NCBI GenBank assembly: GCA_942493335.1
Contig: OW818693.1
Coordinates: forward strand, 2,418,001-2,482,000
Direction: 5' to 3'
DNA from: JAEWSN01 sp942493335
GTDB taxonomy: Bacteria; Bacillota; Clostridia; DSM-8532
Length of the DNA: 64,000 nt
The position numbers and the translations under genes are program-made. Below, piece after piece: positions 25,318 through 35,300 of this stretch. The notes below the pieces were generated by a model. It was not told the DNA's origin, did no database searches, and saw only the letters and a list, made by a program, of their open reading frames with translations. Position 1 is the stretch's first letter. Every line of letters starts with the position of its first letter.

Positions 25318-27144
25318 TCACTCCACCGTCACGGATTTCGCGAGATTTCTCGGTTTATCGACATCATTCCCGCGGAGGACCGCCACATAATAGGCAAACA
25401 GTTGCAGGGGAGTAACAGCGACAATGGGAGCGAACCGCGGTTCCACATCCGGAATGGTAAAGACGGTATCCGCAACACGGCCCACCGCTTCAGCCATCCG
25501 TGCCGTTGTGACGGCCATGACGACTGCACCGCGCGCCTTCACTTCCCGGATGTTGCCAATCATCTTCTCCAGAAGGTCTTCCTGCGTCAGCGGACAAATG
25601 ACGAGTGTTCCCTTCTCAATCAGGGCGATGGTTCCATGCTTGAGTTCTCCCCCTGCATAGGCTTCCGAATGGATATACGAGATCTCCTTCAGCTTCAGAG
25701 AGCCTTCCATGCTCAGCGCATAATCCAGCCCCCGTCCAATGTAGAAGACACTCTGCGCATCGAAGTGCTGCGCAGCAAACCGCTGGATGATGGAGCGATC
25801 CCCGATGACCGATTCCAAAGCCGCGGAGAGCGCGGATAGGGCTGTCGCAGCTGTTTCCATCTGCGCATCATCCATCCGGCCCAGGCGATGCGCAAAATCG
25901 CAGGAAATCAGGTACAGGGCTGCCAGCATTGCATTGTAGGCCTTTGTCGAGGCTACTGCAATTTCAGGACCGGCCCAGGTATACAGGACCGCATCCGCTT
26001 CCCGCGTGATCGAACTGCCGACCACATTGACGATGGCGAGCACCTTCGCCCCTTTTCTTTTTGCCTCCCGCATTGCCATGAGGGTATCCAGTGTTTCTCC
26101 GGACTGGCTGATGACGATGGCCAGGTGACGTTCCGACACAATCGGGTCCCGATACCTGAATTCAGAAACCACATCGACTTCCACTGGGATGCGGGTCATT
26201 TTCTCCAAGGTGTACTTTCCCACCATTCCGGCATGAAATGCAGTTCCACACGCAATGATATGGATTCTCTCGATGTTCCGGAGAAAGTCGTCCGAGATGG
26301 CCTCCAGACCAAGCTCGATACGGCCGGCATGGATGCGTGGCCCCAGCGTGGCCCGCACGACCTGGGGTTCCTCGCACATCTCTTTCATCATGAAATGCGT
26401 ATATCCGCCTTTTTCAGCGGACTCCACATCCCAGTCGACATGGAACACCTCCCGCTGAACCGCTTCGCCAAGCTGGTTGTAGATCTCCACCCGGTCGCGT
26501 GTCACGCGAACCACTTCCCGGTCCTCCAGAATAAGGACTTCGCGGGTATGCTCCAGGATGGCGGGAATGTCGGAGGCAATGAAGTTTTCCCCCTTGCCCA
26601 GTCCGACGACCAATGGACTATCCTTGCGGGCGGCAAGAAATTCATCCGGATTGTCGACGCACATCACGCACAGGGCATAAGCGCCTTCAACTTCACGAAG
26701 GGTTTCGAGCAGGGCGGCCATCAGGTCTCCGCGGTAGTGATACTCGATCAGGTGGGCGATGACTTCCGTGTCCGTATCCGAAAGAAACGTGATCCCCTTA
26801 TCCTGTAAAAACGCCTTCAACATGGCGTAATTCTCAATGATGCCGTTGTGGAAGATGGCAATCTTCCCATTCTGACTGAGATGGGGGTGCGAGTTCGCAT
26901 CGTTTGGCTCCCCATGGGTGGCCCAACGTGTATGCCCGACGCCGATGGTACTGTCCAGAATCATACCGGAGAGCTTCTCTTCCAGCATATCCAGGTGCCC
27001 GTGGGATTTGACGACCATCAGTTCATGATCCCGAAAAATCGCGATACCCGCGGAGTCATATCCCCTGTATTCCAGTTTGCGAAGTCCTTTCACAAGAACC
27101 TGCTTTGCGTTTTTCATTCCAATATAACCAACGATTCCACACAT
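25318..27144 (-). CDS. glmS: Glutamine-fructose-6-phosphate aminotransferase
   Basis: GlmS makes glucosamine-6-phosphate from fructose-6-phosphate and glutamine, the first step to UDP-GlcNAc. The 608-residue product starts MCGIVGYIG, whose Cys2 is the glutaminase nucleophile, and has RWATHG, the SQSGET sugar-phosphate loop of the first SIS domain, and the C-terminal KPRNLAKSVTVE. Length is normal. The frame is open 67 codons further upstream, but ATG 27144 follows GGAGGG and the mature N-terminus must expose Cys2. The leader shows no recognisable glmS ribozyme core. Confidence 0.98.
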   Translation of the reverse strand: MCGIVGYIGMKNAKQVLVKGLRKLEYRGYDSAGIAIFRDHELMVVKSHGHLDMLEEKLSGMILDSTIGVGHTRWATHGEPNDANSHPHLSQNGKIAIFHNGIIENYAMLKAFLQDKGITFLSDTDTEVIAHLIEYHYRGDLMAALLETLREVEGAYALCVMCVDNPDEFLAARKDSPLVVGLGKGENFIASDIPAILEHTREVLILEDREVVRVTRDRVEIYNQLGEAVQREVFHVDWDVESAEKGGYTHFMMKEMCEEPQVVRATLGPRIHAGRIELGLEAISDDFLRNIERIHIIACGTAFHAGMVGKYTLEKMTRIPVEVDVVSEFRYRDPIVSERHLAIVISQSGETLDTLMAMREAKRKGAKVLAIVNVVGSSITREADAVLYTWAGPEIAVASTKAYNAMLAALYLISCDFAHRLGRMDDAQMETAATALSALSAALESVIGDRSIIQRFAAQHFDAQSVFYIGRGLDYALSMEGSLKLKEISYIHSEAYAGGELKHGTIALIEKGTLVICPLTQEDLLEKMIGNIREVKARGAVVMAVTTARMAEAVGRVADTVFTIPDVEPRFAPIVAVTPLQLFAYYVAVLRGNDVDKPRNLAKSVTVE

Positions 27145-27437
27145 GATGTGCCCTCCGGCATTTCTGATTGAACCGGTATGGGACTGCCGTGCTGTCGGAC
27201 ACGAAATGGGCACGCGAGGTGCCAAAAACAACCGGTGCCATCGGCTGCTCTCACCACAGCTGAACAAAGCAACCGGTGACGTCCGTATCAAACTGTTTTG
27301 AGTGCTTCTATACGTATCAGAAATGACGAAAGGCATTGAAGTCACATGCAGTGTGGAAACAGGATGACATTTCGTCCTGGCAGGGAGGGATATTGACCAT
27401 AAACCTGCGGAGACAGGCGTTCCCGTTCCGCATTCGA

Positions 27438-27485
27438 CCCTGCCGCTCCATTGGGTGCCTCATTCTTCCGGATGGAGCGGCAGGG
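27438..27485. repeat. 14-bp perfect inverted repeat between glmS and the hemerythrin gene
   Basis: The arms CCCTGCCGCTCCAT and ATGGAGCGGCAGGG flank a 20-base loop. It begins about 12 bases past the hemerythrin stop. It may terminate that transcript, although no T-run follows. Confidence 0.75.
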
Positions 27486-27496
27486 ACCATGGCAGC

Positions 27497-27913
27497 TTAT
27501 TTCGCGCCCAGACGGATGAGATAATCCTTGTACAGAAAATCCGTCGTGATGATATGGTTGAAGATCCACTTGATGAGCTTGGCAAGAAGCGCCTTCAGAA
27601 ATCCGATCTGATCATCCTCGACCGCATTGATGTCGATCCCGTCCAGATAGGTGATGAAATCGTCGTGTTCCTTCTTGTGCCCGTCATAATCAGGATAATG
27701 GTATTTTTCGAGAAGGACTTGTTCGTTCTGAAAATGATAGATGGTATAATCCTTCAATTCCCGGATGACATCCGTGATTTCGTCGTAGCTGTCACTGCTC
27801 TCGCGATGATCCAGAATCAATTCGTTGATTCGGTTTCCGATTTCAAGCAGCTTCTTGTGCTGCGCGTCAACAGACGGGATTCCAAGTTCCAGTTCCTTCT
27901 TCCACAAAAACAT
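27497..27913 (-). CDS. Bacteriohemerythrin
   Basis: This 138-residue four-helix di-iron protein binds O2 reversibly and is used for oxygen sensing or storage. The iron-ligand pattern is complete: HKKL in helix 1, YHFQNEQ, then HKKEHDDF and IFNHIITTD at the C-terminus. It begins MFLWKKELELGIPSVDAQH, typical for the family, after a GGGGGAA stretch. The frame extends 26 codons further upstream without a better start. It is a single-domain protein, separated from glmS by a large inverted repeat. It fits an anaerobe that handles traces of oxygen. Confidence 0.9.
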   Translation of the reverse strand: MFLWKKELELGIPSVDAQHKKLLEIGNRINELILDHRESSDSYDEITDVIRELKDYTIYHFQNEQVLLEKYHYPDYDGHKKEHDDFITYLDGIDINAVEDDQIGFLKALLAKLIKWIFNHIITTDFLYKDYLIRLGAK

Positions 27914-28084
27914 GTTCCATTTCCCCCATGATCTGATTTTCCTTCGTTCTTCGTCTCCATCCTTTGCAGAATCCCCGGAAACCCTTCGCATGACTCCGAA
28001 AAGGGATGAACGGATTCTCCATTTGGAGCACGCTTCATATTATATACCACTTTCCATAATGAGTGAAACGATCCATTGGGCATC

Positions 28085-28822
28085 TCACCCCGCCACTTCC
28101 AGGGGCATGCCCAGGCTGGGGCTCCCAGATTCTTCCATGCCCCGGCGAAGTCCAAGCGCACGGTCCGCCTGCCTTGTTGTAATGTTCGCGACGCCCTGTC
28201 CCAGAAAGAAACGTAAATGCGCCTCGGAGTCAGGCGTCCAGACAGACAGCGGGATCTTAGCGCGCAACAGCGCATCCCACAGGGCTGTGCTCCAGAGTTT
28301 CCAGTTCAGGTTCAGACAGTCCGCATGGACCATCCGCATGGTTTTCCCGAGTTCCAGTGCGACGTAGGCTGCCGAACAGGCGCCGAGGCCATCCGACGGA
28401 TCCGTATAGATGCGCGGAAAACGGAGCTCCAGATTGAAATACCACCGGACGGCAGCGGCCATTGCCGGTTCGTCGGCCATGGCCGCTGCCGATACATCAC
28501 CTGAGTAGATCAGACGATCCGAGACACGCTCTTCCTTGGCCAACCGCCAGATTGCCTGTTCCAGGCCGTGTTTCTTCAAATCGCAGTTTAGCAGGAGTCC
28601 CGGCACACTCCGAATGATGCCGAAAGCCTGCTGCAGGGTCGGCGGGTCGACTGCTTCCGTATCATGCGCCAGCACTAGCGTACCATGCGAATTCAGCCGG
28701 ACATCCACTTCCAGGCAGTCCACTCCGGTTCCGGCGGCATATCGGAGAAAGGCGATGGAGTTGTCAGGGGTCCCGTCACATCCGGAATGCGCTGTGATCA
28801 TGGTGTGTTTTGCGTTTTTCAA
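28085..28822 (-). CDS. Glycerophosphodiester phosphodiesterase family protein
   Basis: This roughly 245-residue GDPD-like TIM-barrel enzyme should release glycerol-3-phosphate from glycerophosphodiesters. The canonical HRG...PEN motif is altered to HSG...PDN; EVDVRLNSHGTLVLAHD keeps the metal ligands Glu-x-Asp and the following His. There is no signal peptide. A TTG at 28822 has an ideal GGAGG eight bases upstream, better than the ATG at 28861 (259 residues) or the ATG just before ITAHSG, so TTG is chosen; the start is uncertain. Changed motif residues mean activity should be treated with care. Confidence 0.78.
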   Translation of the reverse strand: MKNAKHTMITAHSGCDGTPDNSIAFLRYAAGTGVDCLEVDVRLNSHGTLVLAHDTEAVDPPTLQQAFGIIRSVPGLLLNCDLKKHGLEQAIWRLAKEERVSDRLIYSGDVSAAAMADEPAMAAAVRWYFNLELRFPRIYTDPSDGLGACSAAYVALELGKTMRMVHADCLNLNWKLWSTALWDALLRAKIPLSVWTPDSEAHLRFFLGQGVANITTRQADRALGLRRGMEESGSPSLGMPLEVAG

Positions 28823-28871
28823 TTCAACTGCCTCCGTGTCGAGGAACTTGCCTCGCTCCATTGCTCATTGT

Positions 28872-28990
28872 TGTCATGGCACCACTTTAGCCATTGGGAC
28901 TCTGTTGTCATCGGATTGGTATTGTCGTCGGACCGTTGATGTCATCGGGTCAATAATGCCATCGGGCCGGTATTGTCAACAGGTCAGGAA
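28872..28990. repeat. 17-bp degenerate tandem repeat, seven units
   Basis: Units start every 17 bases at 28872, 28889, 28906, 28923, 28940, 28957 and 28974. Most begin TGTCATCGG or a close variant, followed by a variable stretch. The array fills the gap between the GDPD gene and the glycosyltransferase and just enters the latter's stop region. Confidence 0.85.
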
Positions 28991-30147
28991 ACATGGAGCA
29001 GGGAGTCGGGTTTCAGATGCGCGGCTTCGCTCCCGGCCACCCGCTCCAGATGCCCCATCAGCCGCCGGAATTCACTGTCCCAGGTCCGCTCCGCCGCCGA
29101 CGCAAGGCCGTTCGCCGCGTAATGTCCGCGAAGCTCCGCATTGGCGATGAGTCCGGACAAACTCACGGCCAGCAGCCGCGCATTACGCGCGGGAAATGCA
29201 ATGCCGTTGTGGCCGTGGCGGATGATGTCGCCCACGCCACCCGCAGCCGCCCCGATGACCGGCAACCCGGAAGCCATGGCTTCCAGAACGACGTTCCCGA
29301 AGGTTTCCGTGGAAGAAGGGAAGGCAAACAGGTCGCAGGAGGCATACGCCACGGACAGCTCCTCCCCGCGCAGGAACCCGGTAAACCGGGTGTTGGCAGG
29401 AAAATCGCGCCTGCATCGGGCGGCCAGCGGACCGTCGCCAGCCATGATCAGCCGGATGCTGTCCCCATATAGTTCCGTCATGACGTGCCAGGCGTCCAGC
29501 AGAATGTCCAGATCCTTTTCGGCCGACAGGCGACCCGCATACATCACCGCCACCCGCGAACCGATGTCCATCGCTTCGCGCCATGCTTCCGACCGCTTGG
29601 CCGGGTGAAACCGCTTCATGTCGATGCCGCGCGAGAAGATGCCCGTATTCTCCACGCCATTTGCTCCGAGGCATTTCTGTGCATCCGTGGAAGGGCAGAG
29701 AACGAGCCGGTGTCGGTTGTGGAACTGACGAATGTATCTCCATGCCCAGGGCTCGAGCCATTCCGCCCGATAATAGGACAGGTATTGCGGAAAATGCGTC
29801 GAATAGTTCGAAACCGCAGGCAAGCCCAACCGACGGGCTGCTGCAAGACCAGCCTGTCCCATGTTGAATTCGGTCATGTCCAGGATCAGATCAGGCTGAA
29901 ACCGGGTCAGCTTCGCATCGATGCGCGAGGCGCCCGGCATGGCGAGACGGCAATCCGGATACGGAATGAAGTACAGGCTGGGATACCGCTCCACCTCCGC
30001 CTGCACCGGATCCTTCGACCCATACTGCGGCGCGAAGACGATGCAGTCGATTCCCTGCTCATCAAACCATTGAAGCATGCGTCCGATCGTATGGGTGACT
30101 CCATTGATCTGGGGAAGGAAGGTATCGGTGAACAAGGCAATCCTCAT
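28984..30147 (-). CDS. Family 4-type glycosyltransferase
   Basis: This 387-residue cytoplasmic GT-B enzyme transfers a sugar from a nucleotide donor; relatives act on diacylglycerol or mannolipids. The N-terminus MRIALFTDTFLPQINGV is the acceptor loop. The C-terminal half has VMYAGRLSAEKDLDILLDA and the donor-binding ETFGNVVLEAMASGLPVI. Acceptor and donor cannot be named. Its ATG overlaps the stop of the upstream phospholipase-like gene as ATGA, with GGAGGG ahead, so the two are translationally coupled and may act on the same lipid. The coding end touches the 17-bp repeat. Confidence 0.9.
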   Translation of the reverse strand: MRIALFTDTFLPQINGVTHTIGRMLQWFDEQGIDCIVFAPQYGSKDPVQAEVERYPSLYFIPYPDCRLAMPGASRIDAKLTRFQPDLILDMTEFNMGQAGLAAARRLGLPAVSNYSTHFPQYLSYYRAEWLEPWAWRYIRQFHNRHRLVLCPSTDAQKCLGANGVENTGIFSRGIDMKRFHPAKRSEAWREAMDIGSRVAVMYAGRLSAEKDLDILLDAWHVMTELYGDSIRLIMAGDGPLAARCRRDFPANTRFTGFLRGEELSVAYASCDLFAFPSSTETFGNVVLEAMASGLPVIGAAAGGVGDIIRHGHNGIAFPARNARLLAVSLSGLIANAELRGHYAANGLASAAERTWDSEFRRLMGHLERVAGSEAAHLKPDSLLHVS

Positions 30148-30941
30148 ACGGCATCCCTCCATGTGTTGTTGTCGCTGTGCGAAGCGGGAACGGCCATTGC
30201 AGGATGTTCCGCCTTGCGGGCGGGCATGAACGATGCCGCGTGCTCCGCCGAATATACGGGGAGGGCCGATCCTCCATGTTCCGCCGCGCGGGCGGGCATG
30301 GAGGATATTGCATGGTCCGAAGAATGTGCTGCCTGCAGCCGGAGAAAGGGAAGGATGGCCTTCAGGGTGTGGACGCAGCCTGCCAGCGCGTATCGGATGT
30401 CCAGATCAAAAGAAGGCTCCTCCTCGCCGTATGCGGCGAGTTGGGCCTCCAGGTGACGAAACAGCGATGAAGTGGCTGCGCGTGTTGTGATATCGGGCAT
30501 TTCCCAAGCTTCCTGCGGGTCCTTCCGTATGGAACCTTCGTGGAGGAAGGGCATCAACGCCGCATTTCCCTGAAGGCGGAGGAACCGCCGGTGCAAACCG
30601 ATCTCATAAAGGAAATGGCGGCTGAAGTCCGGATACAGGTTGATGTTGCAATGATACCGGCAAAAAGCGTCGCTGACATGGTGGCACAGTTCCCCCAGCA
30701 GGATGGCCTCGGCTCTGGGATCCCGTTCCACGGACCCGGTTCGTCCCATCAGTCTGTCCATGATAACCGCCATCATTTCCCTTGTCACGGGGAGGATATG
30801 CCGATCCGATTCCCCCCGTCTCTCCAAATCCGGTTTGATGTGCCCATAGACAAACGCCTGTCTGTTCAAGGTTGATGTTCCGTCTCTTCCCAGCCATTCA
30901 TGCAGGATGTTGCCGATCCTCACGTGGGTATTGAACAGCAT
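30144..30941 (-). CDS. Zinc-dependent phospholipase C-like protein
   Basis: This 265-residue protein resembles the zinc-dependent phospholipase C/S1-P1 fold group that is common as a hypothetical in Clostridia. Candidate metal ligands are FNTH near the N-terminus, GHIKPDL and LGELCHHVSDAFCRYH. There is no signal peptide after the chosen start, so it may act inside the cell or by an unusual route. ATG 30941 follows GAGGAGG; an upstream in-frame ATG lacks one. The last 45 residues contain two imperfect MPAR-x-AEH units, unlike the family core, and are probably disordered. It is coupled to the glycosyltransferase. Confidence 0.78.
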   Translation of the reverse strand: MLFNTHVRIGNILHEWLGRDGTSTLNRQAFVYGHIKPDLERRGESDRHILPVTREMMAVIMDRLMGRTGSVERDPRAEAILLGELCHHVSDAFCRYHCNINLYPDFSRHFLYEIGLHRRFLRLQGNAALMPFLHEGSIRKDPQEAWEMPDITTRAATSSLFRHLEAQLAAYGEEEPSFDLDIRYALAGCVHTLKAILPFLRLQAAHSSDHAISSMPARAAEHGGSALPVYSAEHAASFMPARKAEHPAMAVPASHSDNNTWRDAV

Positions 30942-31157
30942 GCCGCACCTCCTCATTCGTCCGGACGGGTTTGCACTGCGGGCCGAAGCCCTCCTTCCCG
31001 CATTCTGCTCCATGAACGTAAACACCATGTGAAGGATTTGTTGCTTTCATGATAGAAATCCGTGCCGATTCTTTAACAACTTCTTTACGGCCGCATGATG
31101 GAGGGACCGGCGGCCGCTTGGTACGATGAACCTAATGAATCCGGAGGAGGCATCGGC

Positions 31158-32330
31158 ATGAACAAGGTGGAGTTTCGCAAAGCGGGCAAACGGTTCGGAT
31201 CCGTGCAGGTTCTCGAAAATCTTGATCTGACCGTACGGGAAGGAAGCATCACCATGCTTCTGGGTACCGCCGGAAGCGGAAAATCCACCGTACTTCACCT
31301 GATGTCCGGACTGATTCGGGCGGACTCCGGCGAAGTCCTTGTCGACGGTCAGGATGCCGCTGACGGAGAGCGTCACGAACGCGGAATTGCCATGGTCTTT
31401 CAGCACAATGAGCTCATTCCTTCGCTGACGGTTCGCGAGAATCTGGAGCGGGAGATGCGCTGCGCATCCATCCCTCCCTGCGCATGGAAGGGAGGGATGG
31501 CTGAAACCTGTGCCGCGCTGGGCATGGAAAGTCTCCTTTCAAGACGGTCGCCCACCCTCTCCGGCGCCGAACGGCAGAAAGCCGTTCTTGCACGCGCCCT
31601 CATGAAACGACCCCGTCTTCTGCTGCTCGACGAGCCGTTGGCCCACCTTGACGTGGCGGACACAAGGCGCGTACGGGAACACTTTCAGGATCTGAACAGG
31701 CGATACGGAACCACGATGGTTCATGTGACCAATAATCCGCAGGAGGCGCTGCTCCTCGGAACGGACATGTACCTGATGGACAAGGGCCTGATTCTCCAGC
31801 ATGGGACCCCGCTCGAAATCCGCAACCGCCCGGCCAGTCTGACCTGCGCCGGTTTTTTCGAACATTCTCCAATGACCCTCCTGCGCCTTTCCGCGCTGGA
31901 TCCCCACTGGAATCTGCAGCTGCCGGTCCCTTGCGCGGCCCGGCATGTCGGTTTCAGGCCGGAGCATGTCCGGGTCTCCACGCAGCCGTTCCCCGTCGGA
32001 GCTCCCGGACTTTTCCTGTCCGGCCACCTCGACACATCGAATTTGCTGCAGAACCCGCCGCTCTGCCCCGTCCTGTTCGACGGACGTTCCTTTCCGGCGC
32101 AGGCCGTTCTCGATCCCGGCATGGAATCGGGACGCATCTGGATGCATGTTCCTGCGGAATGCCTGCTGTGGTTTGCTGCGGACGGAAAGCGGACGGATCT
32201 GGACAAAAAGCAGTCGGAGCCATTGAACCTGTCGCTTCCGGCAGGCGCAAACCCCCGTTCCCGCCAATCGGAGGTACAGGAATATCTGTGCAGGCCGGAA
32301 GTGCAGGAACTGATCCGGGCAGGAATATGA
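31158..32330 (+). CDS. ABC transporter ATP-binding protein (sugar-import type)
   Basis: This 390-residue ATPase resembles the MsmX/UgpC type that powers sugar importers. Walker A GTAGSGKST, Q-loop VFQHNELIP, signature LSGAERQ (usually LSGGQRQ), Walker B LLLLDEP and the D-loop HLD are visible in the first 200 residues. The C-terminal 150 residues replace the usual regulatory OB domain and match it only weakly. No permease or binding protein is adjacent, so it may serve components coded elsewhere. The start follows GGAGGAGG; the upstream ATG at 31095 lacks one. It runs directly into the glycosidase-like gene with a gap of 4 bases. Confidence 0.85.
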   Translation: MNKVEFRKAGKRFGSVQVLENLDLTVREGSITMLLGTAGSGKSTVLHLMSGLIRADSGEVLVDGQDAADGERHERGIAMVFQHNELIPSLTVRENLEREMRCASIPPCAWKGGMAETCAALGMESLLSRRSPTLSGAERQKAVLARALMKRPRLLLLDEPLAHLDVADTRRVREHFQDLNRRYGTTMVHVTNNPQEALLLGTDMYLMDKGLILQHGTPLEIRNRPASLTCAGFFEHSPMTLLRLSALDPHWNLQLPVPCAARHVGFRPEHVRVSTQPFPVGAPGLFLSGHLDTSNLLQNPPLCPVLFDGRSFPAQAVLDPGMESGRIWMHVPAECLLWFAADGKRTDLDKKQSEPLNLSLPAGANPRSRQSEVQEYLCRPEVQELIRAGI

Positions 32331-32334
32331 ACGG

Positions 32335-35300
32335 ATGGAAGGCGGTCATGACACCTTGGTGTATTTGGGAAGATATGTGCTCAACCCTCCTTTTCTGCCC
32401 TTTTTCAAACCATGCCTGATTCTCGCCCGGGATCCAGAAACCGGAAAAACAAGCGGTGTGATCCGCTGGATGGGGCAAACCAGGAAACTGAAACTCATCC
32501 GGAAAAAAGCGGGGAATCTGATCTTTTTGCTCCCCGCATCCCCGTTTGAACTGGAACTGGTTCTGCAGTTTGGCGACAATCATACGCTGACAGGTTTCCT
32601 TGACACCCCGCTCGGGCATTTCCGTTTCACCGGCCGCAAATTAAACGGAACTTCCGTTCGCGTTCCTGCAGGCTCCGACCTCACCCTTCGCATCCCTTCC
32701 GGTTTCGAAGCCTCCGAATATGCCGCCAACGGATTCGAAACCGCAAATCCCTTCCCTTCCGGATTCTGGCTTCCATACCAGGAATCCTGCGGGTTCCCCG
32801 CGCCCATGCAGGTCGGCTTTTCCTACATCGAGCAGGTCGCAATGCCTGTACCGGGCGTCCCACGCACTGCCGCATCGACCCGCGCCAGTGGATTTTCCGA
32901 AACCGTTGTGCCGCCGCAGCGCTCCCTGACTCTGCCTGCTTCTCCTTCTGCTATCTGGCCGCCAGCTTCCCCATCTGCTTCCTGGTCAGCGTTGGTTCGG
33001 AAGTCCCTATCAAAAAAGGAACAGGTGGAAACGGATTTCGACCTGCGCTGGGATGGCGGCGAGAAGGCCTTCCATTGCTCCCTGTTCAGGCAGAACATGC
33101 TGGGAACGCTGCTGCGCGGTCGGATCGGCAAGCATGTCGCGATTCCGGAGTCCGTCATCAGCAGCCGGACCGAGGATGTATTCGGTCCCTGCAGCCAGTG
33201 GGAGATCCGTTACGTCAGCCCGGTCAACCCGGCTCGTACGTTCACCGGCTATATCCGGCTTCATCCGGGTTTTACGGTTTTTGAATCCATCAATCACTAC
33301 CAGGTGGATGGCAAGACAGAAAAGCATCCCTTCGGATACCCCTATATCGGGTTTCCTAGCTTTGAAGGGGAGGAATGGGACGACAACCTTTCCGTCCTGA
33401 CCTTCAAGCGCCAGACCCCCTTCAACCATCCGGTCCAATGGCGCGGCCGGGTCACAGACAGCCTGCGGGAAGGCCGGAATCTGCCGCTGATCGCACTCAA
33501 CGACCAACTGGACACCCTCATCCTCTCCCCGCTGAACCATCTGTTGCAGGCAACTGTTTCCATCAGGCAACAACCCCGGCAGGTGAGCTGCGGCTTACCA
33601 CGTGCCGTAACCTCCGTTCCGGAAGGAACCTCCTGCCAAACCCTGCTGGTATACGGGAAAGGGGTCAACGCGACGCTGGACCGATGGGGCAGCCTGCTGT
33701 CCGAGTGGCACGGCACGGCACCTGTTCCTGCGGATGCAGACATCCTGCTTTCCCACCTGAGCTACTGGACCAATGCAGGTTCGGCCTACTGGTACAATAC
33801 GTTCAAGCGGGATACCTACGAGGAAACGCTTGCCAGACTCAAGGCGCATCACAGCAGCATCGGGCTCCGCTTCGGCAGCTATCAGCTGGACTCGTGGTGG
33901 TACAAGCGCGAACACGAAGGCTATACGGGCGGGATCACCGAATGGGAACCCCGCCATGAAGCCGCGCGGCGGAACTACAATTCCATTCTGCCAAAACGGA
34001 AACAGCCTCGAAGTCTTCCGCTTTTCGCAGACGACAGGATGTCCCGCATCCAGCATGTCCTGGACACGCCCATCGGATGCCATTTCAAGCAGATCTCCAA
34101 TGATTCGGTCTATGTGGCGCGCGAACCGGACGCCTTCCTGTGCGAAGATTTCGCCATGCCTCGCACCGAGGAGGCTGCGGCAAGGCTGTTCGAGGAAATC
34201 TTCACGCACCCCCGCTGGCGGCTGGCCTATGTCGTGCACGACTGGCTGCAGTGGATGAACGACCACCATTCCACCTTCCGGGATTTGGAGACGGGCCCTG
34301 CATATTTTCGCGCACTGGACCGCGTGCTCGCCGGACTTCCTGCAAAGGACAACCGCTGCGGGCACGTGACGCTCCAGTTGTGCATGACGCAGCCGCACAT
34401 GACGCTCCATGCCGTCTCCATGAAGAGCGTGACCTCGGTCCGGAGCACCTCGGATGCCTACAGTTTCTTTGTGGAGGGACCCAGACGGTGGCGATGGCAT
34501 CTATATTCCTCACGGATGATCGAGGCGCTGGGAAAATACGCGTTCTACGACAACCGCAGCAGCGGAAAACGAAACGGCCCGTTCTCCCGTTCGCATTTTC
34601 AGATGGAAATGATATGGCTGGGCCTTTCCTGCGGCCCCATCGGACTCGGCGATCCGGTGGGAGGGGAAAAACTCCGGCTGATCCGGCGGGTCATCATGGA
34701 AGATGGCGCCATCATCAAGCCGGACGCACCTGCAAAACCGCTGGACCGTTGCTTTCTGCTCCGTCCCGACTACCGGAATGTTCGGGAAAGCACAACTGTC
34801 TGTACCAGCAGCGCCATTCCCGTGGAGGGCCGGGAGAGCGCACCTTATCGTATTCTCTATCTTTTGAGCATCAACATGCACCCGCACGGCAAAAGCAGTC
34901 TCCTCTCCTTCTCCCTTGCGGAGGCGGGAGCCCTGCAGAAGCAAGCCTATGCCGTCTGGAACATGGAGACGGAGCATATGGAGATACAGGGCGGCATCGA
35001 CCTGCTTGTGCTCAAAATGGGCAGAAGCCGCTACCGGTACCAGATCGCAGCTCCCATTCATGACGGAATCGCCTTTCTGGGCGACATTTCAAAGAATGTC
35101 AGCGCGGGCAGGCTGCTGATTCAATCCATTCGTCAGGAACCCGGCCACCTGATCATCCACGGGCGCATGGCCGGAAACGGACCGGCCCGGTGGCTGTTTC
35201 ACACGGAGCGCAGGGTTTGGGAAGCGAACCTCAATGGCGTCCATCTTCCGTGCAAGTGGAACGGATCGACCCTGTTCCTCGAAGCGCACAGCCTGCCGGC

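Noticed and set aside
27145..27437. glmS ribozyme or T-box in the glmS leader
   Set aside because: The conserved cores are not visible; only loosely similar segments (GGCACC, repeated CACCGGTTG) were seen.
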